From positions 1 through 64,000 of the forward strand of contig NZ_SBAP01000012.1 of the NCBI RefSeq assembly GCF_004134945.1: 64,000 nt of DNA, written 5' to 3'. Shown here piece by piece: positions 50,549 to 62,300 of the stretch; the first letter of the stretch is position 1; each line of letters starts with the position of its first letter. Origin of the DNA: Fusobacterium_C necrophorum_A (lineage in GTDB: Bacteria; Fusobacteriota; Fusobacteriia; Fusobacteriales; Fusobacteriaceae). A program made the translations under genes and the position numbers. The notes beneath the pieces were generated by a model. That model ran no database searches, was not told the DNA's origin, and worked only from the letters and a program-made list of their open reading frames with translations.

Positions 50549-51331
50549 ATGAAAGAAATATTGCGAGTGGAAAATTTGAAGAAAATATATCGTTCCGGAA
50601 ATACCGTAGGAGAAGTTTCTTTTTCTCTTCATGAAGGAGAATTTTTGGGATTAATTGGAGAATCCGGCTGTGGGAAATCCACTCTTGCCCGTTTGCTCTG
50701 CGGACTTTTGCCAAAAACTTCCGGAACGATATCCTATCGAGGGCAAAATCTTGAAAGTTATTCTGCTGAAGAAAAAAGAAAAGTGCTGAGAAACATCCAG
50801 ATGATTTTTCAAAGTCCATACAGCAGTTTAAATCCAAAATTTCAAATAAAAGATATCTTAGCAGAAGGTTTTTTCCGCTCTCGATTTTTGTTGAAGAAAG
50901 AAGCCGGGGAGGGGAAGATGATTTCTTTACTCCATGAGGTTGGACTGAAGTCTGATGTTTTGGAAAACTATCCTTATCAACTCTCCGGAGGGCAGTGTCA
51001 GAGGGTGGGGATTGCCAGAGTTTTGGCAGCAAATCCGGAAATAATAATTGCGGATGAAAGCTTAAGTGCCCTGGATATGTTGACACAATGTCAAATTATA
51101 GATCTATTTGAAAAAATAAAAAAAGAGAGGAAGCTTTCCTGCCTGTTTATTTCTCATGATCTTTTTGTTGTTCGAAATATTTGTGATAGAGTTTTGATTA
51201 TGAAAGAAGGGAAAATAATAGAAGAAGGAAAGAATGAGGAAATCTTTGAAGCACCGAAAAAAGAGTATACTCAATTTTTGTTGGAAGCGAGTATGCAATT
51301 TTTGTATGAAAAAAATAAAAAGAAAGGATAA
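50549..51331 (+). CDS. ABC importer ATPase 2 (DppF/NikE type)
   Basis: A 260-residue ATPase with Walker A GESGCGKST, the Q-loop QMIFQSPYSSLNPKF typical of the DppF group, signature LSGGQCQRVGIAR, Walker B IIIADESLSALD, and the switch histidine in FISHDLFVV. The Walker B motif has ESLSALD in place of EPTSALD. It is the last gene of a complete binding protein-two permeases-two ATPases importer and is followed by a terminator. Confidence 0.9.
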   Translation: MKEILRVENLKKIYRSGNTVGEVSFSLHEGEFLGLIGESGCGKSTLARLLCGLLPKTSGTISYRGQNLESYSAEEKRKVLRNIQMIFQSPYSSLNPKFQIKDILAEGFFRSRFLLKKEAGEGKMISLLHEVGLKSDVLENYPYQLSGGQCQRVGIARVLAANPEIIIADESLSALDMLTQCQIIDLFEKIKKERKLSCLFISHDLFVVRNICDRVLIMKEGKIIEEGKNEEIFEAPKKEYTQFLLEASMQFLYEKNKKKG

Positions 51332-51336
51332 ATTTT

Positions 51337-51367
51337 AGCTGTTTAAATTTTTGTAAACAGCTTTTTT
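51337..51367 (+). terminator. Rho-independent terminator of the ABC importer
   Basis: A 9-bp stem (AGCTGTTTA 51337-51345 with TAAACAGCT 51354-51362) and a run of six Ts. It isolates the importer from the leukotoxin operon. Confidence 0.85.
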
Positions 51368-51541
51368 ATTTTTGGAGTAAAAAAATAGGAAAGTATATTA
51401 AAAAATGAAAAAGAAACTATAAAAATAAAAAACAAAAAATAATTGTTTTATTTTCGATAAATAAGAAAAAATAGGTATTTTATAGTTTTTAAAAAATTAA
51501 AATGTTCTAAAATTATTTAAATATTTCTTAAAAAGAATATT

Positions 51542-51575
51542 TGTATAGAAATACGTTCAAATTCTGTATAGACAT
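51542..51575 (+). repeat. Paired direct repeats in the leukotoxin promoter region
   Basis: TGTATAGAAAT (51542-51552) and TGTATAGACAT (51565-51575), 10 of 11 identical and 23 bp apart start to start, about two helical turns. The second overlaps the proposed -35 box. The rest of 51368-51541 is A/T-rich without other structure that I recognise. Confidence 0.5.
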
Positions 51576-51597
51576 ATTATAAGAAATATGCTATTTT
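51569..51597 (+). promoter_or_regulatory. Candidate leukotoxin operon promoter
   Basis: TAGACA (51569-51574), 17 bp, TATTTT (51592-51597), about 60 bp before the lktB ATG. The -10 is weak (four of six), fitting a regulated promoter. Other A/T-rich boxes nearby cannot be excluded. Confidence 0.4.
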
Positions 51598-51657
51598 GAT
51601 AATGGCTGTTATTTAATAAAAATTAAAAATTTATAAAAAATAAAATTAGGAGAAATT

Positions 51658-53307
51658 ATGTTTCATGTAAAGAAAGTTCTGACAGTACTTTTTTTTCTAT
51701 CCACATTCAATCCTCCGGAAATTTTTGCGGAAGAAGTTGGAATGCTATCTACAGAATTGGATTCCGGGATATTAATAGATAGAAATAATAAAATATTTCA
51801 ACAAGAAAAATTACAAAGAACATTGAAGTACGAAAAAGAGAAACGAAAGCAGGGAATTGAAAATTTAGAGGAGAGAAAGGAAGAAGATATCAAAGTATCG
51901 GATGTTTCTTTTTTATTAAAAAAAATGGAGATTCCAAAGTCTGATATTTTAACAGAACAAGAAATGGAAAGGATTTGGGAATCCTATATAGAAAAAGAGA
52001 TTACTATTACAGAGCTTTATACCATAGTTCAAAAAATCAATGAATTATATCAGGAAAAAGGCTATTTGGTTTGTCGTGCCGTATTGCCTGCACAAAAAAT
52101 TCAAAACGGGATCGTAAATATTTTATTGATAGAAGGAAAAACAGGAGATATTACAATTCAAGGAAATCATTCCACTCGAGAAAAATACATCAAAGAAAGA
52201 ATTCCCTTAGAAAAAGGTAAAATTTCAAATTTTAAAGAATTGGATCGAAGTTTAACACGTTTTAATCTTACAAATGACAGTCCTATACAGGTTAATATGA
52301 CTTCCGGAAAAGTTCTCGGAACGACGGATTATTTTCTGCAAATCTACGAGCCAAAAAGGCAGCAATTTTTTACTTTTGCAGATAATTTGGGACAAAAAAA
52401 TACGGGAGAATTGCGATGGGGAATAAGTTATATCAATAATAGTGTCACAGGAAATAGAGATCAGCTATCTCTGACTTCTTTAGTAACAGAAGGAACGGCT
52501 TCTCTATCTTCTATTTATACTTTTCCTGTTTCTAAAAAAGGAACCAAAGTGTCATTACAACATTCTCTAGGAAAGTTGAAACATATACAAGGAGCTTTGA
52601 AACATAAAATAACCGGAAACTCTTATAGTTATGGGATTGGAATAGTTCATCCTGTTTTGGTTGATGAAAAAAACAAAATAGAACTTTCCCTGGATTGGGG
52701 AAGGCAAAGGACTGTTACCGATTTATTGAAATTGAATTGGGTAAACAATAGACTCTCTAAATATACAGCGGGAATTGGAATAAGTCATTATGAGGAAGAC
52801 AGTATTTTCTATACAAAACAAAATATTACAAAGGGAAAATTTATTCCTATCTCAGGAGATGAAAAAAAGTATACAAAGTATGATATGTTTCTAATGTATC
52901 AGAAAAACTTGAAATACCATACCTTGGCAACACTAAGGACGGTAGGGCAGTATTCTTTGAGTAAAAAATTGCCTTCTGTAGAACAAATTTATGCGGGAGG
53001 AGCCTATAATGTTCGCGGTTATCCGGAAAGTTTTATGGGAGCTGAACATGGAATCTTTTTTAATATGGAGTTATGCAAATTAACGGAGAATAAAGGAGAA
53101 TTTTTTGTTTTTCTGGATGGAGCTTCTCTTCATGGAGAGAGTGCTTGGCAGGAAAATAGAATCTTCAGTTCAGGTTTTGGATATAGACTGAGGTTTTTAG
53201 AAAAGAATAATATTGCTGTTAGTATGGCATTTCCATGGAAGAAAAAAGTAAATAGTATTTCAGTAGATTCCAATCGAATCTATATTACAATAAATTATGA
53301 ATTTTAA
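51658..53307 (+). CDS. lktB: Leukotoxin two-partner-secretion transporter LktB
   Basis: A 549-residue outer-membrane transporter of the TpsB (ShlB/FhaC) family that exports LktA. It has a signal peptide (about 24 residues, ending IFA before EEV). After an extended helical linker, the POTRA_2 domain lies around residues 95-165 (ELYTIVQKINELYQEKGYLVCRAVLPAQ, then VNILLIEGKTGDITIQGN). The 16-strand barrel takes up the rest, with the conserved YAGGAYNVRGYPESFMGAEHG segment near residue 445, equivalent to the VRGY loop-6 motif. It ends in a terminal phenylalanine (NYEF), the barrel-assembly signal. It lies 15 bp before lktA. Confidence 0.96.
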   Translation: MFHVKKVLTVLFFLSTFNPPEIFAEEVGMLSTELDSGILIDRNNKIFQQEKLQRTLKYEKEKRKQGIENLEERKEEDIKVSDVSFLLKKMEIPKSDILTEQEMERIWESYIEKEITITELYTIVQKINELYQEKGYLVCRAVLPAQKIQNGIVNILLIEGKTGDITIQGNHSTREKYIKERIPLEKGKISNFKELDRSLTRFNLTNDSPIQVNMTSGKVLGTTDYFLQIYEPKRQQFFTFADNLGQKNTGELRWGISYINNSVTGNRDQLSLTSLVTEGTASLSSIYTFPVSKKGTKVSLQHSLGKLKHIQGALKHKITGNSYSYGIGIVHPVLVDEKNKIELSLDWGRQRTVTDLLKLNWVNNRLSKYTAGIGISHYEEDSIFYTKQNITKGKFIPISGDEKKYTKYDMFLMYQKNLKYHTLATLRTVGQYSLSKKLPSVEQIYAGGAYNVRGYPESFMGAEHGIFFNMELCKLTENKGEFFVFLDGASLHGESAWQENRIFSSGFGYRLRFLEKNNIAVSMAFPWKKKVNSISVDSNRIYITINYEF

Positions 53308-53322
53308 AGGGGGTAAGACAAA

Positions 53323-56300
53323 ATGAGTGGCATCAAAAATAATGTTAGGAGAACCAGTAAGAGAATATCAGATTCCAAAAAAGTGCTAATGATTTTGGGA
53401 TTGTTGATCAATACTATGACAGCAGTTGCCGACGATAGTATTAAAGAAACGAAAGATTTTGGAACAAAAGTAGAAAAGCAGGGAAATGTTTATGATATTA
53501 CTACAAATAAGATTAAAGATAAGAATGCCTTTAATAGCTTTGATAAGTTTCATTTGGAACAAAATAATATAGCAAACATGCACTTTGGAAGTAAAGGTGG
53601 GAAAGAGGCAGAAAATCTTTTTAACTTTGTTAAAGGGAAAATTGAAGTAAATGGAGTTATCAATGGAATCCGTGACAATAAAATAGGAGGAAATTTGTAT
53701 TTCCTAAGTTCTGAAGGATTGCTTGTCGGAAAAACCGGGGTTATCAATGCCGGGACTTTCCGTGCTATTAGTCCGAAAAAGGAAGAATATGAAAAAGCTT
53801 TTAAAGACGCTCAAAATAGCAAAGTTTTTGATGGAATTGTTCCACAACAGGATGGGAGTATCAAGATTCCGTTGAATCCAAATGGAAGTATTACGGTAGA
53901 AGGAAAAATCAATGCTGTTGAAGATATCGGTTTATATGCCGCAGATATTAGATTGAAGGATACTGCAAGACTAAAGACAGGAATTACAGAATTTAAAAAT
54001 TTAGTAAATATTAATGAAACTATTCATGCGGGATTAACTGGAGATTTAACAGCTGTTAAAACAAAGTCGGGAGATATTATTCTTTCAGCTCATGTAGATT
54101 CTCCTCAAAAAGCTGTGGGAGAAAATTCAACTGTTGGAAAGAGAATAGAAGAATATGTAAAAGGAAATACCAAAGCAAATATTGAATCCGATGCCGTGTT
54201 GGAAGCAGATGGAAATATAAAAATTAGTGCGAGAGCTACAAATGGGACATTTGTAAAGAAAGAAGGGGAAAAAGAAATTTACAATACTCCTTTAAGTTTA
54301 TCAGATGTAGAAGCTTCCGTAAGAGTAAATAAAGGAAAAGTCATAGGAAAGAATGTTAGTATTACAGCTGAAGCAAAGAATTTCTATGATGCAACTTTAG
54401 TTACTAAGCTTGCAAAGCACTCTTTCAGCTTTGTTACAGGTTCGCTTTCTCCTATCAATTTAAATGGATTTTTAGGTTTATTGACAAGTAAATCCAGTGT
54501 CGTTATTGGAAAAGATGCCAAAGTGGAGGCAAGGGAAGGAAGTGCAAATATTCATTCTTATAGTGGAGTAAGAGCGACTATGGGAGCAGCTACTTCTCCA
54601 TTAAAAATTACTAATTTATATTTGGAGAATGCTGATGGAAAACTTCCCAGCATCGGAGCAGGGTATATTTCTGCAAAAAGTGACTCCAATGTAACCATTG
54701 AAGGAGAAGTAAAATCGAAGGAAAGAGCAGATATTACTTCAAAATCTGAAAATACTATTGATGCTTCTGTTTCTGTTGGAACGATGAGAGATTCCAATAA
54801 AGTAGCTCTTTCAGTATTGGTGACGGAAGGAGAAAATAAATCTTCCGTCAAGATTGCTAAAGGAGCAAAAGTAGAATCAGAAATGGATGATGTAAATGTG
54901 AGAAGTGAAGCGATTAACTCCGTTCGAGCTGCTGTAAAAGGTGGATTGGGGGATAGCGGTAATGGGGTTGTGGCTGCAAATATTTCTAATTATAATGCTT
55001 CCTCCCGTGTAGATGTAGATGGATATCTACATGCCAAGAAGCGACTAAATGTCGAGGCTCATAACATTACTAAAAATAGTGTTCTACAAACAGGAACTAA
55101 TTTGGGAACTTCCAAGTTTATGAATGATCACGTTTATGAATCAGGTCATCTAAAATCAATTTTAGATGCAATAAAACAGCGGTTTGGAGGGGATAGTGTC
55201 AATGAGGAAATAAAGAATAAGCTAACAGACTTATTTAGTGTCGGTGTGTCTGCAACCATAGCAAATCATAATAATTCTGCTTCTGTGGCAATAGGAGAGA
55301 GTGGAAGACTTTCTTCAGGAGTGGAAGGGAGTAATGTAAGGGCATTAAATGAAGTTCAAAATCTTCGAGCGACTACGTCAAGTGGAAGTGTGGCTGCACG
55401 AAAGGAAGAAAAAAAGAAATTTATTGGAAATGCAGCAGTTTTTTATGGAAACTATAAAAATAACGCTTCTGTAACTATCGCAGATCAAGCAGAGTTGACT
55501 TCAGAGGGTAAAATTGATACAATCAGTGAAAATAAAACTGAATATAAAAATCCTTCAAAAATGGCAAAGTCTGTTATTGAAAAATTAGAACTTTTAAAGA
55601 GAGCTTTTGGAAAAGAAACGAAAACTCCAGAATATGATCCGAAAGATATTGAATCTATTGAAAAATTATTGAATGCATTTTCAGAAAAATTGGATGGAAA
55701 ACCGGAGCTTTTACTAAATGGTGAAAGAATGACAATTATTCTTCCGGATGGAACTTCAAAAACAGGAACTGCTATAGAAATTGCAAACTATGTTCAGGGA
55801 GAAATGAAAAAATTAGAGGAAAAATTACCGAAAGGATTTAAAGCTTTTTCAGAAGGATTGAGTGGACTGATTAAAGAAACTTTGAATTTTACAGGAGTAG
55901 GAAATTATGCAAATTTTCACACTTTTACCTCTTCCGGAGCTAATGGAGAAAGAGATGTCTCTTCTGTGGGAGGAGCTGTTTCGTGGGTAGAACAGGAGAA
56001 TTATAGCAAGGTATCCATTGGAAAAGGAGCTAAACTTGCTGCAAAAAAAGATTTAAATATAAAAGCTATCAATAAAGCAGAAACAGTGAATTTAGTTGGA
56101 AATATTGGACTTGCGAGAAGCAGTACATCCGGAAGTGCAGTCGGAGGAAGATTAAATGTTCAAAGAACGAAAAATTCAGCTATTGTAGAAGCTAAAGAAA
56201 AAGCTGAATTATCAGGAGAAAATATTAATGCAGATGCATTGAACAGTCTTTTTCATGTAGCAGGATCTTTTAATGGTGGCTCAGGTGGGAATGCAATCAA

Positions 56301-59300
56301 TGGAATGGGAAGTTATAGTGGAGGTATCAGTAAGGCAAGAGTTTCCATTGATGACGAAACATATTTGACAGCTAATAAAAAAATTGCTTTAAACAGTAAG
56401 AATGATACTTCTGTTTGGAATGTTGCCGGTTCAGCGGGAATCGGAACGAAAAATGCGGCAGTCGGGGTTGCTGTTGCGGTAAATGATTATGATATTTCAA
56501 ACAAAGCTTCCATTGAAGATAATGACGAAGGACAAAGTAAATATGATAAGAATAAAGATGAAGTAACAGTAACTGCGGAATCTTTAGAAGTAGATGCAAA
56601 AACGACCGGAACAATCAACAGTATTTCTGTTGCCGGAGGAATCAATAAGGTTGGAAGTAAACCAAGTGAAGAAAAACCGAAATCAGAAGAAAGGCCAGAG
56701 GGATTTTTTGACAAAATCGGAAATAAAGTGGATTCTGTAAAAAATAAAATTACGGATAGTATGGATTCACTAACAGAAAAAATTACAAATTACATTTCTG
56801 AAGGAGTAAAAAAAGCGGGAAATCTTCCTTCGAACGTTTCCCACACTCCCGATAAAGGACCGTCTTTCAGTTTAGGGGCTGCCGGCAGTGTTTCTGTTAA
56901 TAATATAAAGAAAGAAACTTCCGCAGTGGTTGACGGAGTGAAAGTAAACTTAAAAGGAGATAATAAAAAGGCGGAAGTTATTGCTTCAGATTCAGCTTTT
57001 ATTGGTGCTTGGAGTGGAGCAGCAGCACTTCAATGGAATCATGTCGGAAGTGGAGAGAGTAATACGACGGTTGGATTGGCCGGAGCGGCAGCTGTAAATA
57101 ATGTCCAAAGTAAAACAAAGGCTTTTGTGAAAGACAGTAGTATTACCAATGCCAATAAGTTTAAGGTAAATGCAGTGAGTGGAGGAACACAGGTAGCAGC
57201 CGGTATGGGATTAGAAGCTGTTAAAGAAAGTGGAGGACAAGGAAGAAGTTATTTATTAGGAACTTCAGCTTCTATGAACTTTATTGATAATGAAGTGTCT
57301 TCAGAATCTGAAAACAATATTATCACCGGAGAATCTGAAGATAAGAGAGCGGATGTAGATGTTACAGCTTATGAAAGTGATACTCAAGTGACGGGAGGAT
57401 TCAATTTACAAGCAGGGCAATCAAAGGGAACAGTAGGAGCCGCCGTTACGGTTGCGAAATTAAATAATAAGGTAAAAGCAGGTATTAAAGGAGGAAATTA
57501 TACAAACATAAATCGGGCAGACACAAAAGCACTTTTGGCGACAACACAAGTGACTTCTGCTTTATCTGTGGGAGGGACTAATAGTTTCGGTTCTGGATTA
57601 GGAAATTATCAGGGAGCTGTTTCTGTCAATAACATCAATAATGATGTATCAGCCACTGTAGATAAGTCTTCGATTAAAAATGCAAAAGAATTGAATGTAA
57701 TTGCGAAAGATATCAAAGGGAGTTCTGAATTAGCAAAAGAATATCAATCCTTATTAAACGGGAAAGATAGAGAATACTTGGAAGCACATGGTATTGATAC
57801 TACAGGAAAAAAATACTATACTGAAGAACAATTAAAAGAAGCAGCAAAGCGGGATGGAGCTGTAATTGTCAATGCGGCAGCATCTATAGCGGGAAGCGAT
57901 AAATCTTCCGGAGGAGCCGGAGTTGCGGTGAATCTTGTAAAAAATAAATTTAAAGCGGAAGTAATTGGTGAGGATAAGGTTGATAAAACAAAGGATATTG
58001 CTGCAGAAAAAATAAATGTGGATGCAAAATCATCTACAGTTATTGTAAACACAGCTGCAGGACTTGCTGTCAGTCAAAATAGTTTTGCAGGATTGGGTTC
58101 TTTCGCATGGCAAGAGTTGAACAATGAAGTAAGTACAAAGGTAGAGAATATAAAAGCGGAAACCGATCGGTTAAATGTCGTTGCTAGAAACAATACTTTA
58201 GGAGTTAATATAGCAGGAAATATTGCCGGAACAGGTTCTGCTGCAGTGGGAGCTGCTTTAGCTCATAATTCTCTGAAAAATAAAGCATCATCTTCTGTGA
58301 CCGCTTCTAATTTTAAGCCTTTTTCAAAAACAAATGCTAAGATGGGTATCAATGTACAGGCATTGAATGATTCTCATATCACGAATGTGTCTGCGGGAGT
58401 TGTTGCCAGTGCAAAAGCTTCCGGAATTTCCGGAATGGCATCTATTAATCGAGGTTCTGATGAAACGGAAGCTTTAGTCAGTGATTCTGAATTTGAAGGA
58501 GTAAATTCTTTCAATGTAGATGCAAAAGATCAAAAAATAGTAAATACAATTGCCGGGAACATAAATGGAGGAAAAGCAGCCGGAGTTGGAGCAACAGTCG
58601 GTCATACAAATATTGGAAAACAATCTGTTACAGCTATTGTAAAAAATAGTAAAATTAAAACAGCAAATAATCAAGATAAAAAAAATATCCATGTTACTGC
58701 GAAAGATAGTGTTATTATGAATACAGTGGCAGCCGGAGTTGGAGGAGCAAAAGGGGCTTCTGTGCAAGGAGCTTCTGCAAGTACCGCTTTCAATAAAACA
58801 GTTGCTTCTCATGTCGATCATACTGATATTGACAAAGATTTAGAAAAAGAAAATGATCAAAATAAAGAAAAAGCAAATTTCAATATTCTGGCTGAGAACA
58901 CGAGTCAAGTAGTCACAAATGCGACAGTGCTTTCCGGAGCGAGTGGACAAGCCGCAGTAGGAGCCGGAGTAGCAGTTAATAAAATTACACAAAATACTTC
59001 TGCACATATAAAAAACAGTACTCAAAATGTACGAAATGCTTTAGTAAAAAGTAAAGCGAATTCCTCTATTAAAACGATCGGAATTGGAGCGGGAATTGGA
59101 GCTGGAGGAGTTGGATCCAGCGGTTCTGTAGCTGTGAATAAAATTACAAATAATAATACAGCTTTTGTTGAACATTCTAATATTTTTGCAAGAGGAAATG
59201 TAGGAGTTATTACAGAATCTGATGCGGTCATTGCTAATTATGCCGGAACAGTTTCCGGAGGAAGTCATGCAGGGGTAGGAGGATCCACCAGTGTCAATGA

Positions 59301-62300
59301 AATCCAAGGAGATACGATTGCTTCTGTTAAACATTCAAAAATAGAAGCCAAAGAAGAAACCGAAGATGTCATTGAAACACAGGGGAAAGTAAAAGAAGTT
59401 GTAGAAAAGGTATTTCAAGATATAGGAATTAATGAGGATTTGAGCAAGAAAAGAGAAAAATCAAAGAAAAGAGGATTTGTTGTAAACAGCTCCTCTACTC
59501 ATACTTTAAAATCCTTATTGGCAAATGCAGCCGGTTCAGGACAAGCCGGAGTGGCAGGAACTGTCAATATCAACAAGGTTTATGGAGCAACAGAAGCTCT
59601 TGTAGAAGATTCCATATTGAATGCAAAACATTACTCTGTGAAATCGGGAGATTACACAAACTCGATCGGAGCAGTAGGCTCTGTTGGTGTTGGTGGAAAT
59701 GTAGGAGCAGGAGCTTCTTCTGATACCAATATTATAAAAAGAAATACCAAGACAAGAGTTGGAAAAACTACAATGTCTGATGAAGGTTTCGGAGAAGAAG
59801 CTGAAATTACAGCAGATTCTAAGCAAGGAATTTCTTCTTTTGGAGTCGGAGTCGCAGCAGCCGGGGTAGGAGCCGGAGTGGCAGGAACCGTTTCCGTAAA
59901 TCAATTTGCAGGAAAGACGGAAGTAGATGTGGAAGAAGCAAAGATTTTTGTAAAAAAAGCTGAGATTACAGCAAAACGTTATAGTTCGGTTGCAATTGGA
60001 AATGCCGCAGTCGGAGTGGCTGCAAAAGGAGCTGAAATTGGAGCAGCAGTGGCAGTTACCAAAGATGAATCAAACACGAGAGCAAGAGTGAAAAATTCTA
60101 AAATTATAACTCGAAACAAGTTAGATGTAATAGCAGAAAATGAGATAAAATCAGGTACTGGAATCGGTTCAGCCGGAGCTGGAATTCTTGCAGCCGGAGT
60201 ATCTGGAGTTGTTTCTGTCAATAATATTGCAAATAAGGTAGAAACAGATATCGATCATAGTACTTTACACTCTTCTACTGATGTAAATGTAAAAGCTCTT
60301 AATAAAATTTCAAATTCCTTGACAGCCGGTGGAGGAGCCGCAGGTCTTGCAGCAGTTACCGGAGTGGTTTCTGTTAACACTATAAATAGTTCTGTGATAG
60401 CTCGAGTTCACAATAACTCTGATTTGACTTCCGTACGAGAAAAAGTAAATGTAACGGCAAAAGAGGAAAAAAATATTAAGCAAACGGCAGCAAATGCAGG
60501 AATCGGAGGAGCAGCAATCGGAGCCAATGTCTTGGTAAATAATTTTGGAACAGCTGTAGAAGATAGAAAAAATTCTGAAGGAAAAGGAACGGAAGTTTTG
60601 AAAACTTTAGACGAAGTTAACAAAGAACAAGATAAAAAAGTAAATGATGCTACGAAAAAAATCTTACAATCAGCAGGTATTTCTACAGAAGATACTTCTG
60701 TAAAAGCGGATAGAGGAGATACTCAGGGAGAAGGAATTAAAGCCATTGTGAAGACTTCTGATATTATTGGAAAAAATGTAGATATTACAACAGAGGACAA
60801 GAATAATATCACTTCTACTGGTGGTTTGGGAACTGCAGGTCTTGCTTCCGCATCAGGAACAGTGGCAGTTACAAATATTAAAAGAAATTCCGGAGTTACT
60901 GTTGAAAATTCTTTTGTGAAAGCGATTGAAAAACTAAATGTTAGATCGGATATTACAGGAAATGTCGCTTTAACAGCATACCAAGGTTCCGTAGGAGCAT
61001 TGGGAATAGGAGCTGCCTATACAGAATTAAATTCTAATGGAAGATCAAATATCAACATTAGAAATTCTAAGCTATTAGGAAAAAATATTGATGTTATTGT
61101 AAAAGATAAATCGGAATTGACAGCGGAAGCAAAAGGATTAACCGCCGGAGCGGTAGCCGCCGGAGCTATTATCTCAAAAGCAAAGAATGAAATGAATTCA
61201 GAGATTGAAATCGAGAAGAGTATTTTCAATGAAGAAAATAGAGTAAACAGCCCTTCTAAAGGAATTGGAAGAGAAATCAATGTCAAAGTGGAAAAAGAAA
61301 ATAGAGTGACTGCTGAATCTCAGGGAGTTTCTGTAGGGGCGGTAGCAGGGGCAGGAATCATTTCCGATGCAAAAGATGCGGGAAGTTCTTATTTAAAAGT
61401 TAGTACAAAATCCGGAAGAAGTATTTTCCATGCAGATAATGTGAATATAGAAGCAACACATAAAATGAAAGTAACTGCAGCTTCTAAAGCGGTAACGGGT
61501 TCTGTATTGGGAGGAGTTGGAGTCACCAAAGCGGAAGCTGTTGCTGCCGGTAAAACTATGATAGAAGTTGAAGAAGGAAATTTGTTCAGAACAAATCGAT
61601 TGAATACAATTTCCAAAGTAGAAGGTTTGGATGAAGATAAAGTAACTGCTAAATCTTCTGCAATATCAGGAAATGGAGGAGGAATTTCCGGAGCGGGAGT
61701 GAATACTTCTACAGCACAAAGTAATACCGAATCCGTAGTTCATTTACAAAGACAAGACTATGAAAATAATGATTATACAAAAAAATATATTTCAGAAGTC
61801 AATGCTCTTGCTTTAAATGATACAAAGAATGAAGCGAATATAGAATCTTTAGCGGTAGCCGGTGTGCATGCACAAGGAACAAACAAAGCATTTACGAGAT
61901 CAAACAAGTTAACTTCTACAACTGTAAATGGAGGAAACGTATATCAACTTCGTGCAAAAGCTTTGGCTAAAAATGAAAATTATGGAAATGTAAAAGGAAC
62001 TGGAGGAGCCTTAGTCGGAGCGGAAACAGCAGCCGTTGAAAATTATACAAAGAGTACTACAGGAGCATTGGTTGCAGGAAATTGGGAAATTGGAGATAAA
62101 TTAGAAACGATTGCAAGAGATAATACGATTGTAAGAGTCAACGGAGACGGAACCAAAGAAGGTCTTGTCGGAAAGAATGGTATTTCTGTGAAAAATACAA
62201 TTTCAGGGGAAACAAAATCATCCATTGAAGATAAAGCCAGAATTGTTGGAACCGGAAGTGTAAATGTAGATGCTTTGAATGAACTTGATATAGATCTACA

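Noticed and set aside
50523..51086. 187-residue minus-strand frame over the second ABC ATPase
   Set aside because: Antisense shadow of a gene with complete ATPase motifs.
51332..51657. Small gene or RNA in the lkt upstream region
   Set aside because: Only A/T-rich sequence, a terminator, direct repeats and a weak promoter are visible; no open frame with a ribosome-binding site before lktB.
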